NCBI GenBank assembly: GCA_023409995.1
Contig: JAEYQN010000038.1
Location: 1 to 21,584, forward strand
From: Cyanobacteria bacterium OH_CBB_238
GTDB lineage: Bacteria; Cyanobacteriota; Vampirovibrionia; Gastranaerophilales; Gastranaerophilaceae
Direction of reading: 5' to 3'
DNA: 21,584 nt
Below are positions 14,668 through 21,584 of this stretch, piece after piece. Within the stretch, counting starts at the first letter, position 1, and each line of letters opens with the position of its first letter. The notes under the pieces were generated by a model. The model did not search any database, was not told where the DNA came from, and saw nothing but the letters and a program-made list of their open reading frames with translations. The position numbers were made by a program, and so were the translations under genes.

Positions 14668-15765
14668 ATGCTTAGAGCTGGAATAGTAGGACTTCCAAAC
14701 GTAGGTAAATCGACATTATTTAACGCGTTAACTTCATCAAAGAATGCACAAAGTGCAAATTATCCATTTTGTACAATAGAGCCGAATGTGGGAGTTGTTA
14801 CAGTTCCTGATGAAAGACTATATAAACTTCAAGACCTTGTGAAAACTCAAACGATTATACCAACAGCGATAGAATTTGTTGATATTGCTGGACTTGTAAA
14901 AGGAGCAAGTAAGGGCGAAGGTCTAGGAAATCAATTCTTGGCAAATATAAGAGAAGTTGATGCAATAATACAAGTTGTAAGATGCTTTGACGATTCAAAT
15001 ACAATTCATGTTGCTGGAAAAGTTAATCCAATTGATGATATTGAAATAATTAACACTGAACTTGCATTAGCGGATATGTCTTCTGTTGAAAAAAGACTTG
15101 CAAGAATAGCAAAGCAAGTAAAAGGTGGGGATAAAGAAGCAATTCTTGAAAATAATGTTCTACAAAAGCTCAACGAATTACTTTCAGATGGGAAATTTAT
15201 AAATATAAAAGACCACTTCGAAGGTGATGAACTAGAATTTGCAAAAACAACTCATTTAATGAGTATAAAGCCAGTTATCTACGCCGCAAATGTTTCCGAA
15301 AGTGATTTATCAAGTGGTAACGAGTACGTAGAAAAAGTTAGAGAATATGCAAAAACGCATAATGCAGAAGTTGTTGTTATTTCAGCAAAAATTGAAGAAG
15401 AGCTTTCAGAATTAGACAAAGAAGAAGCCAAAATGTTTTTAGAGGAACTTGGTGTTGAAAGCTCAGGAATAGAAAGAATGATTCGCTCTGTGTACCACCT
15501 TCTTGACTTGAGAACTTATATCACAGCAGGTGAAAAAGAAGTAAGAGCTTGGACTATTCCATCAGGAGCCAAAGCTCCACAAGCAGCTGGGGTAATCCAT
15601 ACAGACTTTGAAAAAGGGTTTATTAGAGCCGAAGTAACTGGTTATGAAGATTTTATAAAATGCGGAAGCTATACAGTGGCTAAAGAAAAAGGTTTAACTC
15701 GTCTTGAAGGTAAAGAATATGTTGTTCAAGATGGAGATATAATGCATTTTAGATTTAATGTATAA
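14668..15765 (+). CDS. ychF: YchF/OLA1-family ATPase-GTPase
   Basis: Universally conserved Obg-related P-loop NTPase that binds ribosomes and prefers ATP; implicated in stress responses. The 365 aa match the family length exactly. G1 is GLPNVGKST (8-16), switch I contains YPFCTIEPN (32-40), and G3 is [20 protein letters not shown] (72-91). The G4 position reads ANVSES rather than NKxD, as expected for YchF. A central coiled coil ([15 protein letters not shown]) and a C-terminal TGS domain (about 280-363, [22 protein letters not shown]) follow. ATG 14668 has a strong AAGGGG ribosome site and is the natural start. Confidence 0.97.
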   Translation: MLRAGIVGLPNVGKSTLFNALTSSKNAQSANYPFCTIEPNVGVVTVPDERLYKLQDLVKTQTIIPTAIEFVDIAGLVKGASKGEGLGNQFLANIREVDAIIQVVRCFDDSNTIHVAGKVNPIDDIEIINTELALADMSSVEKRLARIAKQVKGGDKEAILENNVLQKLNELLSDGKFINIKDHFEGDELEFAKTTHLMSIKPVIYAANVSESDLSSGNEYVEKVREYAKTHNAEVVVISAKIEEELSELDKEEAKMFLEELGVESSGIERMIRSVYHLLDLRTYITAGEKEVRAWTIPSGAKAPQAAGVIHTDFEKGFIRAEVTGYEDFIKCGSYTVAKEKGLTRLEGKEYVVQDGDIMHFRFNV

Positions 15766-15783
15766 GAAAAATCAATAGAATAA

Positions 15784-15816
15784 AAAAGAACTATCTAAGA
15801 GTCAGATAGTTCTTTT
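15784..15816. terminator. Bidirectional intrinsic terminator between convergent genes
   Basis: A 13-bp perfect stem (AAAAGAACTATCT 15784-15796 with AGATAGTTCTTTT 15804-15816) encloses a seven-base loop. On the plus strand a short T-tract follows, ending ychF; on the minus strand the A-run at 15782-15787 gives six Ts, ending the metallophosphatase transcript. Confidence 0.8.
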
Positions 15817-15881
15817 CGTTTATAAGAACAATAATATTAAAAACAAAATATATATAAAATGAAGTTAGTTAAATATTTTAT

Positions 15882-17570
15882 CTACAATATTCTTTGTTCT
15901 TTGATTTTGTCGGTAATTTTTATGTAATAGTCAAAGAACTCTAGGTTTTGTCTAAATAATTCATCATAAGTTTTACCTATAGGAGCCATGTTTTTTCTGA
16001 TAATAGAAGGATATTTTATATCATCTTTAATCAAATATTTCTCAGCAATTGCAATTTTATAGTATCTACCAGGCTTAATTTTCTCAAATTTTCGTGTATC
16101 CTTATTTCTGATTTTAATTGCTTCATACATATTGCAATAAGGATCATCTTCAATCATTGTTTTATTAACTTGAATATCTGACCACTGTATAATTGTATTT
16201 CTTTTTGGAGATTTTATATTAGATTTCACATTTTCTTCTATCATTCCAACCAAATCTTTACCAGGGACATAACCGGAGAACACAGTTGATAAATCTTCAC
16301 TCACTCCATCAAAAACCTTCATAAGTTCAATGTTATTTGACCCATCTTTTATTCCACCTCGTATAATAGATGACTGAATACCAACTGCATCAATATCAGG
16401 ATCTTCTTCTTTTAATGCCTTTTTCACTGAACTAGTCAGATAATTTGCCAAATAGCTGTGCTTATATCTTATTTCATCTGTGTAACTAAGTTCATTTTCG
16501 ATCTCTGGGCAACGCATTGTTATGATTGAATTCATATCCTTACTTAATTTATAATCATACAAAGACTGCATTGGATTCGGCTCTTTTCCGGAAATAGGAT
16601 GAGTATTCGTGAAAAATGTATTAGTTTCTCTGGAATCCAATTTTCCATTATCATCAAAATTTAGTCTTATTGATTTAAACATTTCATTATTTTGTCCAAG
16701 AGAACTTATATTAGTAACTCCCCTTGATGACGAGGAATATTGATGATCATGACCATTGAGAATTTCATTTATGCCAGAAACATTATCTCTAATCATTGAT
16801 GAAATCCGAGTTCCCATGTGCGACATCAAAATCACTGCACCATCTGGATATTCCTTCTTAAAAGAGCTAACATGTTTATTCAGTAACTCAAATGTCTCTT
16901 TTAAATCTTCCTCTTTTAATTGAGAATCTTTTTTATTGCAATTATTCACAAACTGAAATACTTGCATTAATCCGGGATTATAAAAATCCATTGTTGGAAT
17001 TGTTGCCCCTAAAATCAAAAGGTGATTTTTTATGTCAGGATTTTTATCATCTGGAATTTCAAAAACTTTAGATTCAATAACTCCGCTTTTTTCAACTTTC
17101 TTTAGATCAACAGATTTTTTCTTATCAATATTTGTTATGATAGGAGTAACTGATGTTCTCTTAATTAAGTCTAAGAAAGTTCTGTCTCCACCATCAAGAT
17201 CATGATTTCCTGGAGTAAACAACGCCTCAAATTTAGAATTGCTTGGCAATAGCTTTTTTATATTTTTGACTGATGCATCCATAAAATCCGCATGTAACTC
17301 TCCATTAGTGAGTGCTGAATGTGTTTTAAACCCCTTTTTTGACTCATTTATAAATATATCTCCTGGTAGTAAAAATAAATTCAAGGTACTTGATTCATCG
17401 GCTTTTTGAAATATATCATCAGAATTTCTTTTTACCGAATCATAGAACTGAGCTGATTTCGTAATATAACCATGCTCGTCCGCCTTTGCCAATATATTAA
17501 TTCTTGCAGCCTTAAATGAAGGTGCAGACGAAACTGAATCCTTCCGACCAGTGATCGCGGAAATAATCAT
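15882..17570 (-). CDS. UshA-like metallophosphatase / 5'-nucleotidase family protein
   Basis: Two-domain enzyme family hydrolysing nucleotides, UDP-sugars or related phosphomonoesters with a dimetal site. N-terminal calcineurin-like domain: Asp31-Glu-His33 (ADEHG), Asp71 (LPGDIF), GNHD (121-124), His251 (SHMG) and GHDH (273-276), so all metal-ligand motifs are present. The C-terminal 5'-nucleotidase domain (about 335-560) has IIRGGIKDG (402-410) and FSGYVPG (431-437) in the substrate-binding positions. At 562 aa it is of UshA length. Most relatives are exported, but here the first 30 residues have no signal peptide; instead there is SAPSFKAAR (15-23), a short motif reminiscent of neighbours. 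Start ATG 17570 has AGGAG about eight bases upstream. Monocistronic, ended by the bidirectional terminator. Confidence 0.88.
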   Translation of the reverse strand: MIISAITGRKDSVSSAPSFKAARINILAKADEHGYITKSAQFYDSVKRNSDDIFQKADESSTLNLFLLPGDIFINESKKGFKTHSALTNGELHADFMDASVKNIKKLLPSNSKFEALFTPGNHDLDGGDRTFLDLIKRTSVTPIITNIDKKKSVDLKKVEKSGVIESKVFEIPDDKNPDIKNHLLILGATIPTMDFYNPGLMQVFQFVNNCNKKDSQLKEEDLKETFELLNKHVSSFKKEYPDGAVILMSHMGTRISSMIRDNVSGINEILNGHDHQYSSSSRGVTNISSLGQNNEMFKSIRLNFDDNGKLDSRETNTFFTNTHPISGKEPNPMQSLYDYKLSKDMNSIITMRCPEIENELSYTDEIRYKHSYLANYLTSSVKKALKEEDPDIDAVGIQSSIIRGGIKDGSNNIELMKVFDGVSEDLSTVFSGYVPGKDLVGMIEENVKSNIKSPKRNTIIQWSDIQVNKTMIEDDPYCNMYEAIKIRNKDTRKFEKIKPGRYYKIAIAEKYLIKDDIKYPSIIRKNMAPIGKTYDELFRQNLEFFDYYIKITDKIKEQRIL

Positions 17571-17975
17571 TTTAACTTCTCCTAAAAGTCTCGTATTAAA
17601 ATTTGAATGCAGATTTGTATATTCGTATCAAAACACAAAAATATTTTTTTTGCCAGTTTTAAAGAAAAATTTAGTAATTTTGTTAAATAAATCCGTTTTT
17701 ATTGCAAAAAAATTGTAATTTTTATCAAAAAACACATATTAATGTATAAAAACTCAAGTCTAACTACTTTTTATTCTTGCTGATATTTAGTCAAGTAGTA
17801 ATGTTTACATATTAGAGTATCCCCACTGGAACAGCCATTAGAGTAATGTACTATACCATCATCCATTATTACAATAGGTAATTAAATTTATATGAGCTAA
17901 TTTCAAAATTTAACATGAGCTAATTTGTTACAGAACATTTTTAAGGCTTAGTTAAGTCTAATCGGAGAGGAAACT
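17571..17975. other. 404-base intergenic region with direct repeats
   Basis: A divergent gap between the metallophosphatase and the MlaA-hydrolase gene. 17630-17760 is very A/T-rich with long A and T runs. ATTAGAGTA occurs twice (17811-17819, 17837-17845). ATGAGCTAATTT occurs twice (17892-17903, 17915-17926). A 31-codon minus-strand ORF (17771-17866) begins MDDGIVHYSNGC but has no ribosome site, so I do not call it a gene. Promoters for both flanking genes must lie here, but I cannot place them with confidence. Confidence 0.55.
17892..17926 (+). repeat. Tandem 12-bp direct repeats upstream of the MlaA-hydrolase gene
   Basis: Two exact copies of ATGAGCTAATTT start at 17892 and 17915, a 23-base period close to two helical turns. 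They lie 50-85 bases before the GTG start, where an activator or repressor would bind. An operator role is inference. Confidence 0.45.
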
Positions 17976-20081
17976 GTGAATAAAATCAAAAAACTAACAT
18001 TATTTGTCTTAACAGCCTATTTACTACTGCAGACAAGCCTTATTTCTTTTGCACAAGAAAGCGCTAATGACAACCAAAAATACCCGGATTATTCCTACGA
18101 ATTTGTAGGAAAAGACAAGTGTGAAAACTTTAACAGAAAAATGTATATATTCAACGCAAAATTAAACAAGTTTGTAATACGCCCAGTAAATATTGTTTGG
18201 GCATCTATAGTCCCAAAATATGGAATGGAGAGAATTGAAAACATTTACACAAACGCCGAATACCCCAAAAGACTTGTTAGTACCTTAGTTCAAGGCAAGT
18301 TTAAAGACTCAGGAAAGGAAACAGCGCGTTTTTTAGTCAACTCTTCAATCGGTCTTGGCGGAATGTATGACCCTGCAAAAAAACTTTTAAAAATGGAAAG
18401 CAAAGATGAAGATTCTGAAAAGATATTATCTCACTATAAAATAAAAAAAGGCCCGTATATCGTATTACCAATTATCTCTCACGGTAATTTAAGAAACTTA
18501 TTTGGAAAAGCACTTGACTATGGACTAGACCCATCATCATATGTTATTGGTCCAATAACAAGCTTGGTAAAAGCAGGCTCATATGTAAACAAGACCTGCA
18601 GTCTACAGCCCTTAATAGAGGCGATAAGTTCAACATACGCAGATCCGTATGATGTTACTAAAAAATTATATGGGATAGAAAGCTATATAAAAAATGCTGA
18701 TGGCTTCTCAAAAGAAGTAACCGCTGAAAAAATTAGCATGAAAGATGAAAATAAGCTCGATTATGAGGTTACTTCAACACCAATCGAGCTAAGCGAAATT
18801 AAAAACACAAATGAACCCACATACAAATTGACACCTGCAAACAGTTTGCTGTCTAAAAACCTAATAACAGCCGACGTAAACTTAAATAATTTCGATCCAC
18901 AGTGTCCTCTTGTTGACTCAATGAGAACCGCAATGTTTGACGTGGAAGATATATACAAGTCTATTTGGAGTGAAGTTTCTCTTTGGAATAGATGCTTTGC
19001 TAAAAAGTTAAAAACAGACACTATAAGTGTTGTAGATGCTAGACAGAAATATAAATTTCGTTACATATTGCAGAAAGACAAAAATTCACCACTTGCCATA
19101 ATATATCCATCTATTGGAGAAGGCGTTATGTCTCATCATCCAGCAATAATGGCAAAAATATTTTATGACAAAGGTTATTCAGTTGTTATTCAAGGCAGTA
19201 CGTTTCAGTGGGAATTTGTCAAAAGTATGCCAAAAAATTATCACCCTGGTATTCCTGCACAAGACGCAGAGTATGCAAGAATTGTAACTGGTAAGATAAT
19301 TGACAAACTTGAAAATGAAAAACATCACGAATTTGGCCCCAAGATGCTAGTAGGAACTTCATTTGGAGCAATTACCTCACTCTTTGTTGCAAATAAAGAG
19401 GAAACTGACAATACATTAAACATCTCAAAATATATTGCAATAAACCCTCCGATTGATGTTTTATATTCACTGCAACAAATTGATAAAAATTCTCAAGATT
19501 GGAGAAGTAACTCAGAGGATATTCGATTGAGGGCAGCATCAACTGCAGCTAAAATCTTAAACATTCTCGAGGCAGATGAAAATACTCAACCAAAGACAGA
19601 ACAAATTCCATTTGACAAAGAAGAAGCTAAACTTATTATCGGATTCATTATGAAACAAAAATTAAGTGATGTGGTATTCACGATTGAAAATTGCCCACAA
19701 TGTAGAAGAAGTGAACTATATGACACAATAAATAATCTGAGCTACTCCGATTATGCTAAAAAATATCTGCTAGTTAACACAAGTGCCCCGACAAAGCAAA
19801 TCGAGTATGAAACAAGTTTATATTCTATTGAAAATTTCTTAAAAAGCAGCGACAAATACAAAATTTATCACGCAATGGATGACTATTTAGTCAGTACTCA
19901 GCAGTTAGCTTGGTTAAAACGCCAAACTCACAGTAATTCTGTAATCTACAACAACGGATCTCACTTGGGCTTCTTGTATAGAAAAGAATTTATAGATTCA
20001 TTCAAGCAAGATATAACACTTGTTGCCAATAGTACAAAGAAGAACTTGGATTTAAGCTTAAAGACATCAGCTGAACAATAA
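17976..20081 (+). CDS. Exported MlaA (VacJ) domain fused to a C-terminal alpha/beta hydrolase
   Basis: A 701-aa, two-domain protein. Start is GTG 17976 with GGAGAGG five bases upstream. Residues 1-27 are a signal peptide (KKLTLFVLTAYLLLQTSLISFA). An MlaA domain follows at about 47-250: KCENFNRKMYIFN (48-60), VIRPVNIVWASIVP (67-80), GLGGMYDPA (127-135) and HYKIKKGPYIVLPI (153-166). MlaA removes mislocalised phospholipids from the outer leaflet of the outer membrane. A linker (about 250-360) leads to an alpha/beta hydrolase domain: IIYPSIGEG (oxyanion-side strand), nucleophile elbow GTSFGA with Ser462, DDYLV with Asp636 and GSHLG with His663, the order expected for a Ser-Asp-His triad. MlaA alone is about 250 aa, so the fusion adds roughly 450 residues. 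No lipobox Cys is present, unlike E. coli MlaA. It may couple phospholipid extraction to lipid or ester cleavage; substrate unknown. Confidence 0.88.
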   Translation: MNKIKKLTLFVLTAYLLLQTSLISFAQESANDNQKYPDYSYEFVGKDKCENFNRKMYIFNAKLNKFVIRPVNIVWASIVPKYGMERIENIYTNAEYPKRLVSTLVQGKFKDSGKETARFLVNSSIGLGGMYDPAKKLLKMESKDEDSEKILSHYKIKKGPYIVLPIISHGNLRNLFGKALDYGLDPSSYVIGPITSLVKAGSYVNKTCSLQPLIEAISSTYADPYDVTKKLYGIESYIKNADGFSKEVTAEKISMKDENKLDYEVTSTPIELSEIKNTNEPTYKLTPANSLLSKNLITADVNLNNFDPQCPLVDSMRTAMFDVEDIYKSIWSEVSLWNRCFAKKLKTDTISVVDARQKYKFRYILQKDKNSPLAIIYPSIGEGVMSHHPAIMAKIFYDKGYSVVIQGSTFQWEFVKSMPKNYHPGIPAQDAEYARIVTGKIIDKLENEKHHEFGPKMLVGTSFGAITSLFVANKEETDNTLNISKYIAINPPIDVLYSLQQIDKNSQDWRSNSEDIRLRAASTAAKILNILEADENTQPKTEQIPFDKEEAKLIIGFIMKQKLSDVVFTIENCPQCRRSELYDTINNLSYSDYAKKYLLVNTSAPTKQIEYETSLYSIENFLKSSDKYKIYHAMDDYLVSTQQLAWLKRQTHSNSVIYNNGSHLGFLYRKEFIDSFKQDITLVANSTKKNLDLSLKTSAEQ

Positions 20082-20092
20082 GATATTAAAAA

Positions 20093-20965
20093 CTATTTTA
20101 AAATTGTTTTAACGTAATTATAGTACTCATTATTATTATAGCTATTAACATGAGAAAGCAACTCGTTCTTTGAAATAAAGCCCATTCTATAAGCTATTTC
20201 TTCCAAGCATGCGATTTTTATACCTTGATTGTCCTCTATTGTTTGGACATACTGGCTTGCTTGTAATAATGACTGATGAGTTCCTGTATCTAGCCAAGCA
20301 AACCCTCTGCCCAGCTTTTCCAAAGACAAGCTGGAATTTTGCAAATACTTATTATTTAAATCAGTAATTTCAAGTTCGCCTCTTGCTGATGGTTGTTGAT
20401 TCTTCACATATTCAACAACATTATTATCATAAAAATACAGACCTGTTACTGCATAGTTTGATTTTGGAGCAGCTGGTTTTTCTTCTATTGATAAGACTTT
20501 ACCGTCAATATCAAAATCAACAACACCAAAGCGATGAGGGTCTTTAACATGATAACCAAATACCGTTGCACCACCTTCGGTTTCAATGTTTTTTACAACA
20601 TTTTTCAATGTACTGGAAAATCCTTGCCCATAGAAAATATTATCACCAAGAACCAAAGCTACAGAATCATTACCAATAAAATCTTTACCCAAAATAAATG
20701 CCTGAGCCAAACCATCAGGACTTGGTTGCTCAACATAGCTAAATTCAACGCCAAATTGTGAACCATCACCCAATAATCTCTTAAAATTAGGTAAATCATG
20801 TGGAGTTGATATTATCAAAATTTCTTTAATTCCTGCAAGCATAAGAACAGAAATTGGGTAGTAAACCATTGGCTTATCATAAACCGGTAGAAGCTGTTTC
20901 GATACAGCTATTGTATTTGGATGCAATCTGGTACCAGAACCTCCAGCTAGAACTATTCCCTTCAT
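20093..20965 (-). CDS. rmlA: Glucose-1-phosphate thymidylyltransferase RmlA
   Basis: First step of dTDP-L-rhamnose synthesis: glucose-1-phosphate + dTTP to dTDP-glucose + PPi, in the cytoplasm. From ATG 20965 it has 290 aa, the family size. Motifs: [16 protein letters not shown] (1-16, nucleotide loop), [16 protein letters not shown] (substrate/metal), [10 protein letters not shown] (catalytic Asp), GVVDFD, SIEEKP and the '[10 protein letters not shown]' segment. The frame can be read from 21022, but those residues lie inside rmlD, whose stop is at 20968-20970, and the family N-terminus is exactly MKGIVLAGG, so ATG 20965 is used (GAGG about 11 bases upstream). It is two bases downstream of rmlD on the same strand, hence an operon. 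Converges with the MlaA-hydrolase gene with an 11-base gap. Confidence 0.96.
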   Translation of the reverse strand: MKGIVLAGGSGTRLHPNTIAVSKQLLPVYDKPMVYYPISVLMLAGIKEILIISTPHDLPNFKRLLGDGSQFGVEFSYVEQPSPDGLAQAFILGKDFIGNDSVALVLGDNIFYGQGFSSTLKNVVKNIETEGGATVFGYHVKDPHRFGVVDFDIDGKVLSIEEKPAAPKSNYAVTGLYFYDNNVVEYVKNQQPSARGELEITDLNNKYLQNSSLSLEKLGRGFAWLDTGTHQSLLQASQYVQTIEDNQGIKIACLEEIAYRMGFISKNELLSHVNSYNNNEYYNYVKTILK

Positions 20966-20967
20966 AC

Positions 20968-21584
20968 TTATACAATCCTCAATTCTAAATACTCTTTTAA
21001 TGCAATCTTCCAGTCTCGACAAAAGCCTTCATTATCCATTACGCTATATTTAGGTCTCTTAGCTGGCCTAGGAAACTCTTCAGTTGTACAAGGCTTCAAC
21101 TTGACTTTTAAATTTAATTGTTCAAAAATTTCTTTAGCAAATCCAAACCAAGAAGTTTGCCCACTGCCACATACGTGATAAATCCCAAACTCAAGTTCTT
21201 CTTCGATTATCTCCAAAATTGCATTAGCAAGTTCAACTGTCCACGTAGGGCAACCTATTTGATCATCCACAACAGATATTTCATCTTTGCTAGAAAGAGA
21301 AACCATTGTTTCCACAAAATTATTACCATGGTGACCATATAGCCAACTTGTTCTTACTATATAATATTTTTCACAACATTCTTCGATAAGTTTTTCTCCG
21401 GCAAGCTTAGTCCACCCATAATTGTTTATAGGATTAGGTTGATCTTCAGGAATATATGGTTCTGACTTTGTTCCATCAAATACATAGTCTGTAGAAATAT
21501 AAACAAGAGTTGCTCCAATAGCATTACTGGCTAAGGCAACATTTTTCGTGCCAATAACATTAATACGTTCAGCAATTTCTTTTT
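20968..21584 (-). CDS. rmlD: dTDP-4-dehydrorhamnose reductase RmlD, 5' end outside window (partial)
   Basis: Last step of dTDP-L-rhamnose synthesis, an NAD(P)H-dependent extended SDR enzyme. The minus-strand frame is open from 21584 to the TAA at 20968-20970, giving the last 205 residues; the N-terminal Rossmann loop is beyond the edge. Visible: [15 protein letters not shown] (active-site Thr-Asp and substrate segment), [14 protein letters not shown] with the catalytic Tyr-x-x-x-Lys, [26 protein letters not shown] and a C-terminal RPKYSVMDN. These are all typical RmlD. A GTG at 21313-21315 inside the frame is not the start. Genes rmlD and rmlA are adjacent; rmlB and rmlC, if present, are likely further upstream outside the window. 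Confidence 0.93.
   Translation of the reverse strand, partial: KEIAERINVIGTKNVALASNAIGATLVYISTDYVFDGTKSEPYIPEDQPNPINNYGWTKLAGEKLIEECCEKYYIVRTSWLYGHHGNNFVETMVSLSSKDEISVVDDQIGCPTWTVELANAILEIIEEELEFGIYHVCGSGQTSWFGFAKEIFEQLNLKVKLKPCTTEEFPRPAKRPKYSVMDNEGFCRDWKIALKEYLELRIV

Noticed and set aside
17630..17760. Extremely A/T-rich run resembling a replication-origin unwinding region
   Set aside because: No DnaA-box cluster and no dnaA/dnaN or rep gene nearby; AT-rich promoter DNA is sufficient explanation.
17771..17866. 31-codon minus-strand ORF (MDDGIVHYSNGC...)
   Set aside because: No ribosome site, short, and it contains the direct repeat ATTAGAGTA; kept only as a note in the gap description.
18761..19021. 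86-codon minus-strand frame in the fusion gene linker
   Set aside because: Shadow of the plus-strand frame, no ribosome site. I also considered that two genes had been artificially joined, but the plus frame is uninterrupted from GTG to TAA.
20966..21022. 19-residue N-terminal extension of RmlA
   Set aside because: It would overlap the rmlD 3' end and has no match to the family N-terminus MKGIVLAGG.
21313..21315. GTG as the start of a truncated rmlD
   Set aside because: The frame stays open to the window edge and upstream codons encode RmlD active-site motifs, so this is an internal codon.
21118..21342. 74-codon plus-strand frame opposite rmlD
   Set aside because: The minus-strand frame encodes an unmistakable RmlD C-terminus.

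Overview
The window is AT-rich (by eye about two-thirds A+T) and densely coded, with short intergenic gaps. It looks like chromosome from a Gram-negative-type (diderm) anaerobe. The diderm signs are LPS-export genes (lptB and an LptF/G permease), an MlaA-type outer-membrane lipid protein and dTDP-rhamnose genes. Rubrerythrin fits an anaerobic or microaerophilic life. Several long proteins without recognisable relatives, some with a short N-terminal motif ending in Phe-Lys/Gly, together with the very low GC, suggest to me the Gastranaerophilales/Vampirovibrionia (non-photosynthetic relatives of cyanobacteria from guts). That assignment is inference from style and should be tested with the housekeeping genes. 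I see no tRNA, rRNA, CRISPR array, transposase, integrase or prophage gene.

Layout. 1-1372: a possible gene tail at the edge, a LipM-type lipoyl/octanoyl transferase (minus), and divergent rubrerythrin (plus). 1380-3035: a long cytoplasmic TPR protein (minus). 3235-6626: three plus-strand genes of unknown function: a 162-aa one-TM protein closed by a clear terminator, a 603-aa helical protein with a hydrophobic C-terminus, and a secreted beta-rich protein. A candidate 48-aa ORF lies antisense just after them. 6951-8936: an Slt70-like lytic transglycosylase with an N-terminal membrane anchor. 8933-9685: a small HExxH zinc metalloprotease-like protein (minus) whose stop overlaps the transglycosylase stop. 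9786-11759: a UvrD/PcrA-type helicase (minus).

11905-14605 is a compact envelope operon: lptB, an LptF/G permease overlapping it by one base, and a secreted phosphodiester glycosidase (NAGPA) domain protein two bases later. It has a good sigma-70-like promoter and diverges from the helicase. ychF (GTPase) follows with its own -10 and a bidirectional terminator. 15882-17570 (minus) is a UshA-like metallophosphatase/5'-nucleotidase without a signal peptide. 17976-20081 (plus) is the most striking gene: an exported MlaA domain fused to a C-terminal alpha/beta hydrolase with an apparent Ser-Asp-His triad, preceded by a gap with two sets of direct repeats. 20093-21584 (minus) is rmlD-rmlA of the dTDP-L-rhamnose pathway, with rmlD cut by the window end.

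The shared theme is the cell envelope: LPS transport, lipid asymmetry, peptidoglycan turnover and sugar-nucleotide supply. Interspersed are small taxon-specific proteins that may be surface-exposed or secreted. The best candidates for something undescribed are the MlaA-hydrolase fusion, the coupling of a NAGPA enzyme to lptB-lptF, and the set of signal-peptide-less proteins sharing a short N-terminal motif.
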